A DNA stretch of 25,314 nucleotides from a virus: IMG/VR virus record IMGVR_UViG_3300021599_000496, positions 2,460-27,773 of that record. The stretch is one strand, 5' to 3'. A model generated the notes under the pieces. That model saw only the letters and a program-made list of their open reading frames with translations, was not told the origin of the DNA and searched no databases. Positions 1 through 7,330 of the stretch are shown piece by piece. Every line of letters starts with the position of its first letter. Position 1 is the first letter of the stretch. Both the position numbers and the translations under genes were made by a program.

Positions 1-1109
1 TTTTTGCCTCGGAAGTATGGGAACGGAAGCGATGGAATCTTGAATGTAATTTCTTCTTGGAAGATTTCGCTTTTCTGAATAACCTCGTTGTCGGCCTCGG
101 TAGCCCGTGCAATCTCTGCGCCAATTTGTATTGGAGAAGTAATGTTCCCCCTGTGCGGACAACCCTCACATCCACCCGCCCTCAATTTTTCAAAGGTGGC
201 GCAAGTGTATGGGCCTTTGATATGACTAGCCTTTTCCTCAGTTGCTTCGGGTGTGTAGTGTGGGTGGTCTTTAGACACCTCATGAATAGCGGTTTCTTCA
301 TCGTCACAAAATGCCGCCACTGAAAGCGCCGCTCTCCACATCGGTTCTTCCAAGGTAGCCTGATTCTCTATGCAGTGTTTGATCTGCAAGCAACCCTTAC
401 CTTCGTCAATTTTCTTTTTGATTGTGGAAAACTTGTTGATGTAATTGCCCATAAGTGCCCTGGTTATCGCATCCATAGGGCGGCGGGTCTTAGGAGCAGG
501 GGGTAGTAGTTCCCCTATCCTAGATATCAAATCCTCTAGGCGGCGGGGTTTACCCTGAAGGATGATCTCCACGGGGCGTGGGTCATCGGTCTTATGGTTA
601 AAAGTGCCGGGGATTCTGAGGATTCGGGCGGCATCGGCAGTCACAGCAGGGTCGGCTTTTAGGTCGTGCTGAACGCACTTGGCCTTCAAAGACTCGGCTA
701 CACGGCTCCATTTGTCGATGGGAACGGCTTCTTCCAAGGGCCAATACACATGAACCCCACCGCCTGAATTGACGATAGTGGGTTTTGGCATCTTGACCTC
801 TTGGCAAAATCTGCCCAAATCAGCGATTGCGTCTTCCCTTGTCTCATAGGGTTTTCCCTCCCCGCAATCTAAATCTAACCACAAGGCTTTAACTTGCGTT
901 GCGTTTGCGCGAGTTCGCTCCTTGGGCGTGGCAAATTTTGCCAGTCCAAAAAATATGTCCCGATTATTAGATGCCAACCCTGCAACAGTTGACTCTACTT
1001 CATCAAGCGTCTCGACAAATATCTGCTCACGCAGTTTGCCTTTGGTCATGCCAACGATGGCGTAATAGCCACCCTCGGCGGTTACGGCCTGTAAGAATTC
1101 TCGGTTCAT
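1..1109 (-). CDS. AEP-type (PrimPol/RepB-like) DNA primase, N-terminal part, cut by window edge
   Basis: The frame opens at ATG 1109 and runs off the left edge after 369 residues, so the C-terminal part (often a helicase in such phage proteins) is not visible. Archaeo-eukaryotic primase motifs are readable: LWLDLDCGEG around residues 77-85 (metal-binding DxD), NSGGGVHVYW around 114-123 (motif II with the catalytic His) and RILRIPGTFNHK around 162-173 (motif III). A cysteine cluster C303-x10-C314-x2-C317-PH, as seen after the primase core in many phage primases, probably binds zinc. The role inferred is primer synthesis for phage DNA replication. It is the last visible gene of the minus-strand cluster that starts at the 2714-2742 promoter, 6 bp after the HTH gene. 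The SD is weak (GACGAG), suggesting translational coupling. The family is well supported; the exact subtype is not. Confidence 0.85.
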   Translation of the reverse strand, partial: MNREFLQAVTAEGGYYAIVGMTKGKLREQIFVETLDEVESTVAGLASNNRDIFFGLAKFATPKERTRANATQVKALWLDLDCGEGKPYETREDAIADLGRFCQEVKMPKPTIVNSGGGVHVYWPLEEAVPIDKWSRVAESLKAKCVQHDLKADPAVTADAARILRIPGTFNHKTDDPRPVEIILQGKPRRLEDLISRIGELLPPAPKTRRPMDAITRALMGNYINKFSTIKKKIDEGKGCLQIKHCIENQATLEEPMWRAALSVAAFCDDEETAIHEVSKDHPHYTPEATEEKASHIKGPYTCATFEKLRAGGCEGCPHRGNITSPIQIGAEIARATEADNEVIQKSEIFQEEITFKIPSLPFPYFRGK

Positions 1110-1115
1110 GACTCG

Positions 1116-1361
1116 TCACTTAAAAGATTTTTTACGAAGTTTTTCTATGGCTTCTTTAATCTTGTTTAAGTAACGTTCTTGAGGTTTAGTCTTATTGAGG
1201 AACCAATGATAGACAGTCTGCCGTGTGACCCCGAAAAATTCTGCTACATGAGAAACAGGAATCTCTCGCTCGGCACATATCAACCCCAGTTGAACCCAGG
1301 GTAGTGACGTGTCCTGCTCCTTTATCCTGTCAACAAGTCTCTTTGTGTATCCAATTTCCAT
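1116..1361 (-). CDS. Small helix-turn-helix protein, putative regulator
   Basis: An 81-residue protein with a Cro/XRE-like helix-turn-helix at about residues 35-56 (PVSHVAEFFGVTRQTVYHWF), followed by a basic C-terminal helix (KIKEAIEKLRKKSFK). Such small proteins usually bind DNA as dimers; a target is not evident. It sits between the candidate ssDNA-binding protein and the primase in one transcription direction. No Shine-Dalgarno is visible upstream of ATG 1361. Instead a very stable hairpin with a TTCG loop (1370-1387) ends 8 nt before the start codon, so translation may depend on coupling or be controlled by this structure. DNA binding is inferred from the motif only. Confidence 0.75.
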   Translation of the reverse strand: MEIGYTKRLVDRIKEQDTSLPWVQLGLICAEREIPVSHVAEFFGVTRQTVYHWFLNKTKPQERYLNKIKEAIEKLRKKSFK

Positions 1362-1369
1362 AGTCGTAA

Positions 1370-1387
1370 GCGGGGGCGAACCCCCGC
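1370..1387 (-). promoter_or_regulatory. GC-rich hairpin with TTCG tetraloop before HTH gene
   Basis: A perfect 7-bp stem GCGGGGG/CCCCCGC closes a TTCG loop on the minus (transcribed) strand, between the ssDNA-binding-like gene (ends 1401) and the HTH gene (starts 1361). No U-tract follows, so it is not a standard terminator. It may mark an mRNA processing or stability boundary, or control initiation of the HTH gene. Confidence 0.6.
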
Positions 1388-1400
1388 ACCTTAAGTTTTG

Positions 1401-2261
1401 TTAATCGTCTGCCCACTGAGAAAGAACTTCACCCAAGTCAGGTTTAGACTCGGATACAGTAGCCTTCTCAGACTTTCGTTTTGTAGGTTCCGCTACTTTG
1501 GCTTCAGCCTTGGATGCGGGAGCAACTTCAGCAACGACTTCTTCAACTTTATCGACTTGCGCTACGGTCATGGTAATTGCTTGTAGTGCGGCGGCAGACT
1601 TGCTTTGTTTGATAGCACCGTCTAATTCGCCCTCGTTCAACCAACGAACAGGCTTGAATGTGAGGCGGGGTGTAGACGAATTAATGTCAAACTTGGCTTC
1701 GGTTACGACTGCAGTAATTGATGTGCGTTGTGCCTTGAGATACTTGGCATACGCTTGCATCGGCATACGATCACCTTCGGGTTTACCGAAGATTGACTGC
1801 GAAGGCAGAGTTAGTTGGTACACATCGCCATGAATGTCGTTCTCTAAAACGATGGCAAGTCTCTGCGAGAAGCGGCACGCGCGAGAATCCCCTTGACCTG
1901 ATCCCTTGATATTCTGTGGACAATCCGCGCAAGTCTCCGCCTGTTTGTTTTGGGCATCAGCGGAAGGGGCAACACCATCTGCACTCCAACAATCGGGAGG
2001 CAGGTTTTTTCCTTCTTCATATGTTCCTCCATAGTAGGTGCGCGAGATATTCGGTGCGGCGTTAACCACAACAACATTCATAGCGCGATCTTCATTGACT
2101 GCAATTTGTTGGCCCCCATCCATTAAGCGGAATACCTTGCCACGAATAGAGATACGCTTAGAACCACCACCCCCTGCAAGCGATGCAGTTACATCATCAA
2201 TCTGACGATTGCGAATGTGGTCGGGGACATTATTACCGCTGAACAAAGTGATATCACTCAT
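1401..2261 (-). CDS. Candidate ssDNA-binding protein (zinc-containing core, acidic tail)
   Basis: The open frame extends to 2342, but ATG 2261 is chosen: it has GAGGA 7-8 nt upstream and overlaps the stop of the preceding gene as ATGA. The 286-residue product has a beta-rich core (about 35-205) with four cysteines, C91, C111-x2-C114 and C129, that could bind one zinc. A charged, Ala/Glu/Lys-rich linker (about 235-275) follows, and the C-terminus is acidic (LSQWADD). Core plus flexible linker plus acidic tip is the layout of phage ssDNA-binding proteins such as T4 gp32 and T7 gp2.5. The position between replication genes fits. I do not recognise a named family with certainty; the function is inferred from architecture and context. 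Confidence 0.55.
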   Translation of the reverse strand: MSDITLFSGNNVPDHIRNRQIDDVTASLAGGGGSKRISIRGKVFRLMDGGQQIAVNEDRAMNVVVVNAAPNISRTYYGGTYEEGKNLPPDCWSADGVAPSADAQNKQAETCADCPQNIKGSGQGDSRACRFSQRLAIVLENDIHGDVYQLTLPSQSIFGKPEGDRMPMQAYAKYLKAQRTSITAVVTEAKFDINSSTPRLTFKPVRWLNEGELDGAIKQSKSAAALQAITMTVAQVDKVEEVVAEVAPASKAEAKVAEPTKRKSEKATVSESKPDLGEVLSQWADD

Positions 2262-2680
2262 CTTGTTTTCCTCACAGTGATTGAATAAGAATTTACAACA
2301 TTCATACCTTTTGGCATGAGCGTAGGATGTTCCTGTAGCCATGATTTAAGGTTTGTTTGATTGATGCGCCTGTGTAAAACATCATACAACTTATGCTCAT
2401 CAATATACTCATGGAACGATTCCCAATCATTCGTGGAGTATTCGGTTTTGACGGAACGAATAATCGTACCGTACTTAGTCTTTATGTTTTGCGCCCCGAT
2501 TTGTTTGCACCTTTCTCGGAAGTGCTCTTCAATCGTTTCTAACTGAGCATTGATTGCTTCTTCTTTGGCGGCAAACTCTGATTCCAATTTACGCTTGTGA
2601 TCTCTGATCTTAATGTAGATCCTGACCATTTCGTCTATTGATACATCAGTTGTTTCTTTTTCTTCTACTGCATCACTCAT
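2258..2680 (-). CDS. Coiled-coil protein of replication cluster, unknown function
   Basis: A 140-residue protein, first gene after the 2714-2742 promoter, with start context AAAGGATAAACACCATG. Residues about 15-62 form a long charged helix (KIRDHKRKLESEFAAKEEAI), followed by a compact C-terminal part (about 68-140) with KTKYGTIIRSVKTEY and a short DVLHRRIN-LKSWL helix. A helical N-terminus followed by a small 'GTIxxxxK' beta section is also seen in phage Gp157- and Gam-like proteins that act on host nucleases or DNA ends, but the similarity is architectural only. It overlaps the next gene by 4 bp (ATGA), which indicates coupled translation with the candidate ssDNA-binding protein. Confidence 0.7.
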   Translation of the reverse strand: MSDAVEEKETTDVSIDEMVRIYIKIRDHKRKLESEFAAKEEAINAQLETIEEHFRERCKQIGAQNIKTKYGTIIRSVKTEYSTNDWESFHEYIDEHKLYDVLHRRINQTNLKSWLQEHPTLMPKGMNVVNSYSITVRKTR

Positions 2681-2713
2681 GGTGTTTATCCTTTATTTTG
2701 CTTTTATGGCCTC

Positions 2714-2742
2714 ATCCTAAAATACGAATTTGACATTGTCAA
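2714..2742 (-). promoter_or_regulatory. Sigma70-like promoter for the primase cluster, with palindrome over -35
   Basis: On the minus strand TTGACA (2742-2737) and TAGGAT (2719-2714) are separated by exactly 17 bp, close to the sigma70 consensus. It lies in the 58-bp gap between the helicase gene stop and the 140-aa gene. The -35 box is part of an inverted repeat TTGAC-ATT-GTCAA (2730-2742), which could be an operator. Confidence 0.6.
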
Positions 2743-4289
2743 CTAGTTAATTCACGATACAACGAAATTATTTCGCTATGAACATCCAGTTTCGATTGAA
2801 GCATTTTATAGATGCGCTTCTCTGCGGGTGATCCTTGCAAGTGAATAACGGTGACAGGGTTGTGTTGTCCTTGGCGGTGCGCTCGAGCGTTGGCTTGTAA
2901 GTATGTTTCCAAACTTGTTGTTGGGCCAAACCATATGATGGTGTTTGCTGCAGTTAGAGTAACACCATGCGATGCCGCTTGTGGTTGGATGATCAAAACT
3001 TTTGGGGACGGCTCACTCTGAAATCTTCGGAAAATATCAGTGCGCGCTTTTGCGGGAACTTCCCCATTGACAATTTCGTTGGAGTAGCCTCTGCCGCTTA
3101 AAAAATCTGACACAACATTTATTGCGTGTTTGAACGGAACAAATATGAGAACTTTGTCACTGGTTTCGCTTATCACATCCTCTAATTCCGATAACCTGTT
3201 GCTACAATCAAACTCAACAACTTCACCAGAATCTGAATAGACCGCACCCGCAGAGATCTGTAATAGTTTGTTTAGTATTGCCGCCGCGTTCACACCCGAT
3301 ACTTCCTCGCCTGCCGCAATCATCAAGGCTTGTTGCTTCATCTGTTTATAGTAGCGTTCTTGTTGCTTAGTCAACGGGATCTCGCGCGTCTCGTAAGTCA
3401 TGTCGGGTAAGTCAAGACATTCTTTTTTAGTAAAACGAATTGCAGGCTGTAACGCTTCATGAACTGTTTGGCTTGCGTTGTCTCTAGGTATCCATCGAAA
3501 CTGCGAGACCCTCCACATAACCTTGTCGCGCCATGAGCCAAAGAATCTAGGCACGCGATCAGGACACATTAACTTAGCCAACCCATATGCGTCTTCAGGC
3601 GATTGTGATGCAGGTGTTCCCGTAAGCATCCATAGCCATCGTTGTGGATTAATAAGTTTTTGTATGGTCTTCCAACGGCGCGTAGATACATTCTTGTATG
3701 CGTTGGCTTCATCAATAACTATGAGATCAAACTCGTTTGCGATTATGTCGTTAATCACAATCTCTACGCCATCAAAGTTGACAATCACAAACTCTGCGTG
3801 GCTATCGATTATCTTCTTGCGTTTATCCGGTGTGCCGTATGCCACATCACATGAGCGATGCATAGCAAACTTAAACAAGTCATCTTGCCATGCTGACTGC
3901 ATGATGGAGAGTGGACATATCACAAGCACCCTGCGTATGAAGCCGAGTTTCATCAAATAGTCTGCGGCCCATATTACGGATGCAGTCTTGCCTGTGCCTT
4001 GTTCGTTAAAACAAAATGCACGGCGGTGTAGTGTAAGAAACGATGCAGTTGTGATTTGATGTGCGAATGGCTTGTGCAAGCCTGGGAAATCGTAGTTGCC
4101 TACGATTGGTGATGGGACATTCTTGATGCCTAGGTTCTTAAGGACTTGTGCTTCTTCTAGCCCCCAATGAACTGCGACTTTATGAATGCCGTTTTCTTCG
4201 CCGAGAGTTTTGCTCTTGGGAATTACTGCGGTTACCCGATCAGGGTTCTTTAACTTCAATAATAGTAATTTGTTTTCTACAATTTCCAT
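2739..4289 (-). CDS. SNF2-type DEAD-like helicase (superfamily 2)
   Basis: A 516-residue protein with a complete set of SF2/SNF2 motifs: KPFAHQ (about 73-78), Walker A GTGKT (98-102), ICPLSIM (motif Ia, 124-130), DEAN box LIVIDEAN (189-196), motif III LTGTP (222-226), and in the second RecA-like lobe VLIFVPF (380-386), VLIIQPQAASHGVTLT (431-446) and motif VI QANARAHRQGQ (465-475). ATP-driven translocation on DNA is expected; phage SNF2-type proteins are usually placed with replication or recombination genes, as here. The start ATG 4289 has the ACACCATG context used by several genes of this arm. The length matches stand-alone phage SNF2 helicases. Whether it unwinds DNA or displaces proteins cannot be told. 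Confidence 0.93.
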   Translation of the reverse strand: MEIVENKLLLLKLKNPDRVTAVIPKSKTLGEENGIHKVAVHWGLEEAQVLKNLGIKNVPSPIVGNYDFPGLHKPFAHQITTASFLTLHRRAFCFNEQGTGKTASVIWAADYLMKLGFIRRVLVICPLSIMQSAWQDDLFKFAMHRSCDVAYGTPDKRKKIIDSHAEFVIVNFDGVEIVINDIIANEFDLIVIDEANAYKNVSTRRWKTIQKLINPQRWLWMLTGTPASQSPEDAYGLAKLMCPDRVPRFFGSWRDKVMWRVSQFRWIPRDNASQTVHEALQPAIRFTKKECLDLPDMTYETREIPLTKQQERYYKQMKQQALMIAAGEEVSGVNAAAILNKLLQISAGAVYSDSGEVVEFDCSNRLSELEDVISETSDKVLIFVPFKHAINVVSDFLSGRGYSNEIVNGEVPAKARTDIFRRFQSEPSPKVLIIQPQAASHGVTLTAANTIIWFGPTTSLETYLQANARAHRQGQHNPVTVIHLQGSPAEKRIYKMLQSKLDVHSEIISLYRELTS

Positions 4290-4311
4290 GGTGTTTACAG
4301 ATGCGTTATCA

Positions 4312-4341
4312 GGCGTAAGTGGAATTCCACTACGCCTTTTT
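4312..4341 (+). terminator. Terminator-like hairpin plus T5, plus-strand orientation
   Basis: GGCGT-a-AGTGGAATTCCACT-ACGCC forms a 12-bp stem with one bulged A, centred on an EcoRI-type palindrome and followed on the plus strand by TTTTT (4337-4341). It lies between two minus-strand genes, so in that orientation it would stop antisense transcription. The minus-strand copy lacks a U-tract but could still be an RNA-processing hairpin in the helicase leader. Confidence 0.45.
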
Positions 4342-4362
4342 AATACTGCTTAATCTGTCGAG

Positions 4363-4617
4363 TTACTTAACGGAACTATCTTTGTTCCGCTTGAAACTTC
4401 TGTTCTTTGATGGAGATTGTAGTCGGTATCCGTCTTTATTGCTACCCCCTTTAGATAGGGGTTTTACATGAGACACATCCTTGCCCTTGCGGTCAATGCC
4501 TTTCTTGTCAAGGGCACGCCTCGCACGCTGACGCTCCATGCGATTTTCGTGTTCTCCCCTAGCAACTTGTTGCTTGTATTCCTTTTTGTAAGGCCGGGAT
4601 TTGTTAGTGTAAGGCAT
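4363..4617 (-). CDS. Small HNH-like protein
   Basis: The frame is open to 4737, but ATG 4617 (MPYTNKSRPY) is preferred because it follows the stop of the upstream nuclease gene (4655) and avoids an 83-bp overlap. The 84-residue product is very basic. Its C-terminal half reads KDVSHVKPLSKGGSNKDG then SPSKNRS, resembling the DHIxPLSKGG...N...NRSK part of HNH endonucleases: His50, Asn60 and Asn72 line up with the H-N-N/H positions. Upstream zinc-binding cysteines are missing, so this is a minimal or non-zinc HNH, or a DNA-binding relative. The leader between 4618 and 4654 is almost entirely one copy of the GGAAC hairpin repeat. Confidence 0.6.
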   Translation of the reverse strand: MPYTNKSRPYKKEYKQQVARGEHENRMERQRARRALDKKGIDRKGKDVSHVKPLSKGGSNKDGYRLQSPSKNRSFKRNKDSSVK

Positions 4618-4629
4618 AAAGAAATTGTG

Positions 4630-4654
4630 TCGAGTGGAACTCGGTTCCGTTCGA
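4630..4654 (-). repeat. Dispersed hairpin repeat, copy 1
   Basis: The core GGAAC-TCG-GTTCC is at 4636-4648. Flanks extend the stem through two G-U-type pairs to an outer TCGA/TCGA, giving 11 paired positions around a 3-nt loop. It fills the gap between the PD-(D/E)XK nuclease stop and the HNH-like start. Confidence 0.85.
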
Positions 4655-5326
4655 TTATGCGTGTTTTCCGTTATGAATGCAAGAGTGCACCGCACAATAA
4701 TTGCGGCAAGTGAAGTTGGGTTTGGGGTTCCAAACATCCTGTGTATAAGCGGATTCTAGGGGGACATACAGATATAGTGCATCGCGCAGAAGTCCGAGAA
4801 AATCGCCACGCACATAGTCTTTCTTTATAAAGTCATTAGACACTACGAACATCAACGCACCCTTTATCCGTTCGACTTCGGGGAAGTGTGCAAAGGTAGC
4901 CATCGCCAAGAAGTCTAATTGCTTAGTGTCGGCATACTTGGCATTACGCCCTGTCTTGTAGTCAATGATAAATGCAGTCTTATCTTTTACGATTACAAGA
5001 TCGGCTATTCCACGCCACCAAACTTGTTGGTCAAAGAAACCGCAGGGTTTCCCGTCGTCTGACAACCCCATCTTATACTCACAAAGTTTTTGTCCTTCGA
5101 TTGCATTAAGGGTATCTAATTGGGATTTGATGAACAAGAATTGTTCGGGCAACGGGGTTCCGTCTTTGATGTAGAGTTCGGCTGCCTTATGAAGTTGTTC
5201 TCCATAAAGAAGTTGCTCTGTCTTGGGTTCAACAATGTCTTTTACCACCCGTAGATGGTGATACTTCTTAGGGCATTGGTGAAACAGGGTGATGCTTGAA
5301 TACGACCAAGCGGGGGGTTTACTCAT
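4655..5326 (-). CDS. PD-(D/E)XK exonuclease, Cas4/RecB-like, probable Fe-S cluster
   Basis: A 223-residue protein of the PDDEXK_1 (RecB/AddB/Cas4) type. The N-terminus SYSSITLFHQCPKKY (8-22) is the typical opening of the family. Nuclease residues follow in order: H46 (GEQLHKAAE), D109 (GIADLVIV), D122 and K124 (FIIDYKTG) and Q136 (QLDFLA). Four cysteines, C18 and C207-x3-C211-x4-C216, match the split arrangement that holds a 4Fe-4S cluster in Cas4 and AddB. Single-strand exonuclease activity in recombination or end processing is expected. The gene overlaps the 57-aa gene upstream by 8 bp, and the neighbouring polymerase and VRR-NUC genes support a replication/recombination role. No cas1 or cas2 is near, so a CRISPR function is not suggested. 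Confidence 0.88.
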   Translation of the reverse strand: MSKPPAWSYSSITLFHQCPKKYHHLRVVKDIVEPKTEQLLYGEQLHKAAELYIKDGTPLPEQFLFIKSQLDTLNAIEGQKLCEYKMGLSDDGKPCGFFDQQVWWRGIADLVIVKDKTAFIIDYKTGRNAKYADTKQLDFLAMATFAHFPEVERIKGALMFVVSNDFIKKDYVRGDFLGLLRDALYLYVPLESAYTQDVWNPKPNFTCRNYCAVHSCIHNGKHA

Positions 5327-5492
5327 CGGGTAAGTTAGAAATGATTGCGGCTTTCATCATTCGTAATTCTACAATCGCTAAGTTTATATGATCGACTGCT
5401 GACTTGTAATCATTCTTCAGTATGAGTTGGACAGTTCGTTCTAGTTCTTTCTTTCCCTCAATGTAATGGGGGGCATAGTCAAGTTTTACCAT
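5319..5492 (-). CDS. 57-aa hypothetical protein between polymerase and nuclease
   Basis: A short gene starting MVKLDYAPHYIEGKKELERT, followed by LILKNDYKSAVDHINLAIVELRMMKAA and ending NLPDE. It is preceded by AGGAGAT 5 nt before ATG 5492, a strong ribosome site. It begins 18 bp after the polymerase stop and overlaps the nuclease start by 8 bp, so it sits tightly in the operon. The product looks like two amphipathic helices. I do not recognise a family. Coding status rests on the ribosome site, the packing and the protein-like helix pattern. Confidence 0.7.
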   Translation of the reverse strand: MVKLDYAPHYIEGKKELERTVQLILKNDYKSAVDHINLAIVELRMMKAAIISNLPDE

Positions 5493-5509
5493 AGTTATCT
5501 CCTATTAAA

Positions 5510-7330
5510 TTAACACTCTCCATAGTTTGCACCAACACCTGATTCGCAGTTCAAGGGTAGTCCAATGGCCCACTCAGGTATCCATCGCATACAGGATTCA
5601 ACATACTCTTTAGCCTGGTATTGCTCTTCGATAGGCGCGATACAAGCAATTGCATCGTGGACAGTCAAGACCACGCGGTAGCGTTCTGCAATCTTCAACA
5701 TCTGCTGACCAACCACAATTCTAGCCAATGCTTGCACCACATTCTCTATTACTTTCCCGCCGTAAATTTTTACCCACTCGTTCTTTCGGGCTTCGTATTC
5801 AAACCCACCATCCGATGTAGGCCGCAGATTGTTGTATTTAACATGGAGTCCTGACGGGAGCCGGATACCTTTGGCCCCTTCAACCATCAACACTTTGTGC
5901 TGACCAAGCGGAGCGTTCCTGTTTTTAAGAATCGCAGGTAACGAGTTCTGTCCTTCATACCACAACTGTTTAACCTTGAAGTTCCGTTCCCGATAAACCT
6001 GAATGATTCGCTCGGCTTCATGCTTCTCCAACTTAACCTTTTGCAACGCAAGCATATTCTTAAACTTCTCTGCGCCCATGCCGTAGCCGCAACCTAGCAC
6101 AACAGTCTTGCCTATGAAGCGTTCATCCTTCGTTATATCTTCGGGGGGTTTGCTGTATATCGCTGACGCCATGATGCGATAAACATCTTCTCCTGTGCTG
6201 AATGCTTGGACTATGTCCTGCTGACCCGCCAACCATGCAAGCATACGAGCCTCAATCTGTGATGAGTCTGCATCAATAATCACATAGCCTTCGGGCGCAC
6301 ATATAGAGTTCTTCAGGGCTGATGAGCCTGTGCGTGAGGGTAAGTTCTGAAGATTCAAACTGTCTGCACCACCCCATCTGCCTGTGTGTGCGGCATAGTA
6401 TTTAAGTGGAACCGGCAAAGCGCCTCTGTTACCTATACCTATAAACCTCTCTGTGCGTGTTTCTTCAAGGGTGCTTTTAACGCCGAGCCTAGCCGCCACC
6501 GCAGTTTGCACCGCAACATCTTCATGGTTTTGCAAGGCAAGAAACTCTTTATCAGTCTTAGCAAATGCCAATGCTTCTTTGCCTGTGGTCGGACTGATTT
6601 TCATTGGGGGATCAACTCCACGCCCACGCAACCATTCTGCAAACTTGTTGTTGGACATGATAGTCTCTGTATCCAGGCCAGACGCAACAAGCAACTTGTC
6701 CTTGAAGTCTCTGATCTGCGCTAAATGTTTAGTAAGTAAGTCAACATCCACCATGAGAACGGGTTCGGCAAACATCCGTATCGTTAGGTCAATCAGTTTT
6801 AGTTCCTGTCTTGGGAAGTCTAGCAACATCTTCTTGAATAACTTAAATGTAATGTCCACATCGTTACAACAATACAACCCATAGTTCCGTAGTTCGGATT
6901 TTGTGAAGTCATGTCTGCGCTTACCAATCGCACTCTCAACTTCTATGCCTTTCGTGCCAACGCCGTATAACTCAGCAAGTTTTGCCAACGACTTTGACTG
7001 CGTTGCGGGAAGTAAGGCTTGACCCATAGACATGGTATCTACCCAACCCAAAGGCACAATGCCAAAACGCCATACAAGAATGGCGGCATCAAACATTGTG
7101 TTATGTGCAAGGACTAGTGAAGACGGCCAATCAAACTGCCCCAACCAATCCTTAACATCTTGGTGTGTGCCACTAAACCATTTGACATCTCCACCGTTCT
7201 CTTTAACTGCTACACCAATTACTTCAAACGAATCTGATCTTACATACTCCTCTGTCGTGATCTTGCTTAACGAATAGTCTCTGTCATAGTAAGTCTCAAA
7301 GTCTATCGTCAACAACTTTGTTGATGACAT
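5510..7330 (-). CDS. polA: Family A DNA polymerase with 3'-5' exonuclease domain
   Basis: 606 residues. The proofreading domain has Exo I DFET (D10, E12), Exo II AHNTMFDAA (N77, D81) and Exo III YCCND (Y153, D157). The polymerase domain has HTGRWGG...LNLQNLP (315-331), motif A IIDADSSQIEAR (D353), motif B R404-x3-K408-x7-YG (Y416) and motif C VHDA (H558, D559). The residue equivalent to E. coli Pol I Phe762 is Leu412. Motif C has Ala560 where Pol I has Glu. There is no 5'-3' exonuclease domain, as is usual in phage enzymes. This is the replicative polymerase. It overlaps the VRR-NUC gene by 35 bp; the start MSSTKLLTIDFETYY places the first exonuclease motif at residue 10, as expected. Confidence 0.96.
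   Translation of the reverse strand: MSSTKLLTIDFETYYDRDYSLSKITTEEYVRSDSFEVIGVAVKENGGDVKWFSGTHQDVKDWLGQFDWPSSLVLAHNTMFDAAILVWRFGIVPLGWVDTMSMGQALLPATQSKSLAKLAELYGVGTKGIEVESAIGKRRHDFTKSELRNYGLYCCNDVDITFKLFKKMLLDFPRQELKLIDLTIRMFAEPVLMVDVDLLTKHLAQIRDFKDKLLVASGLDTETIMSNNKFAEWLRGRGVDPPMKISPTTGKEALAFAKTDKEFLALQNHEDVAVQTAVAARLGVKSTLEETRTERFIGIGNRGALPVPLKYYAAHTGRWGGADSLNLQNLPSRTGSSALKNSICAPEGYVIIDADSSQIEARMLAWLAGQQDIVQAFSTGEDVYRIMASAIYSKPPEDITKDERFIGKTVVLGCGYGMGAEKFKNMLALQKVKLEKHEAERIIQVYRERNFKVKQLWYEGQNSLPAILKNRNAPLGQHKVLMVEGAKGIRLPSGLHVKYNNLRPTSDGGFEYEARKNEWVKIYGGKVIENVVQALARIVVGQQMLKIAERYRVVLTVHDAIACIAPIEEQYQAKEYVESCMRWIPEWAIGLPLNCESGVGANYGEC

Noticed and set aside
4655-5326. Cas4 as evidence of a phage CRISPR system
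   Set aside because: No Cas1, Cas2, effector or array is present; the family also includes phage exonucleases.
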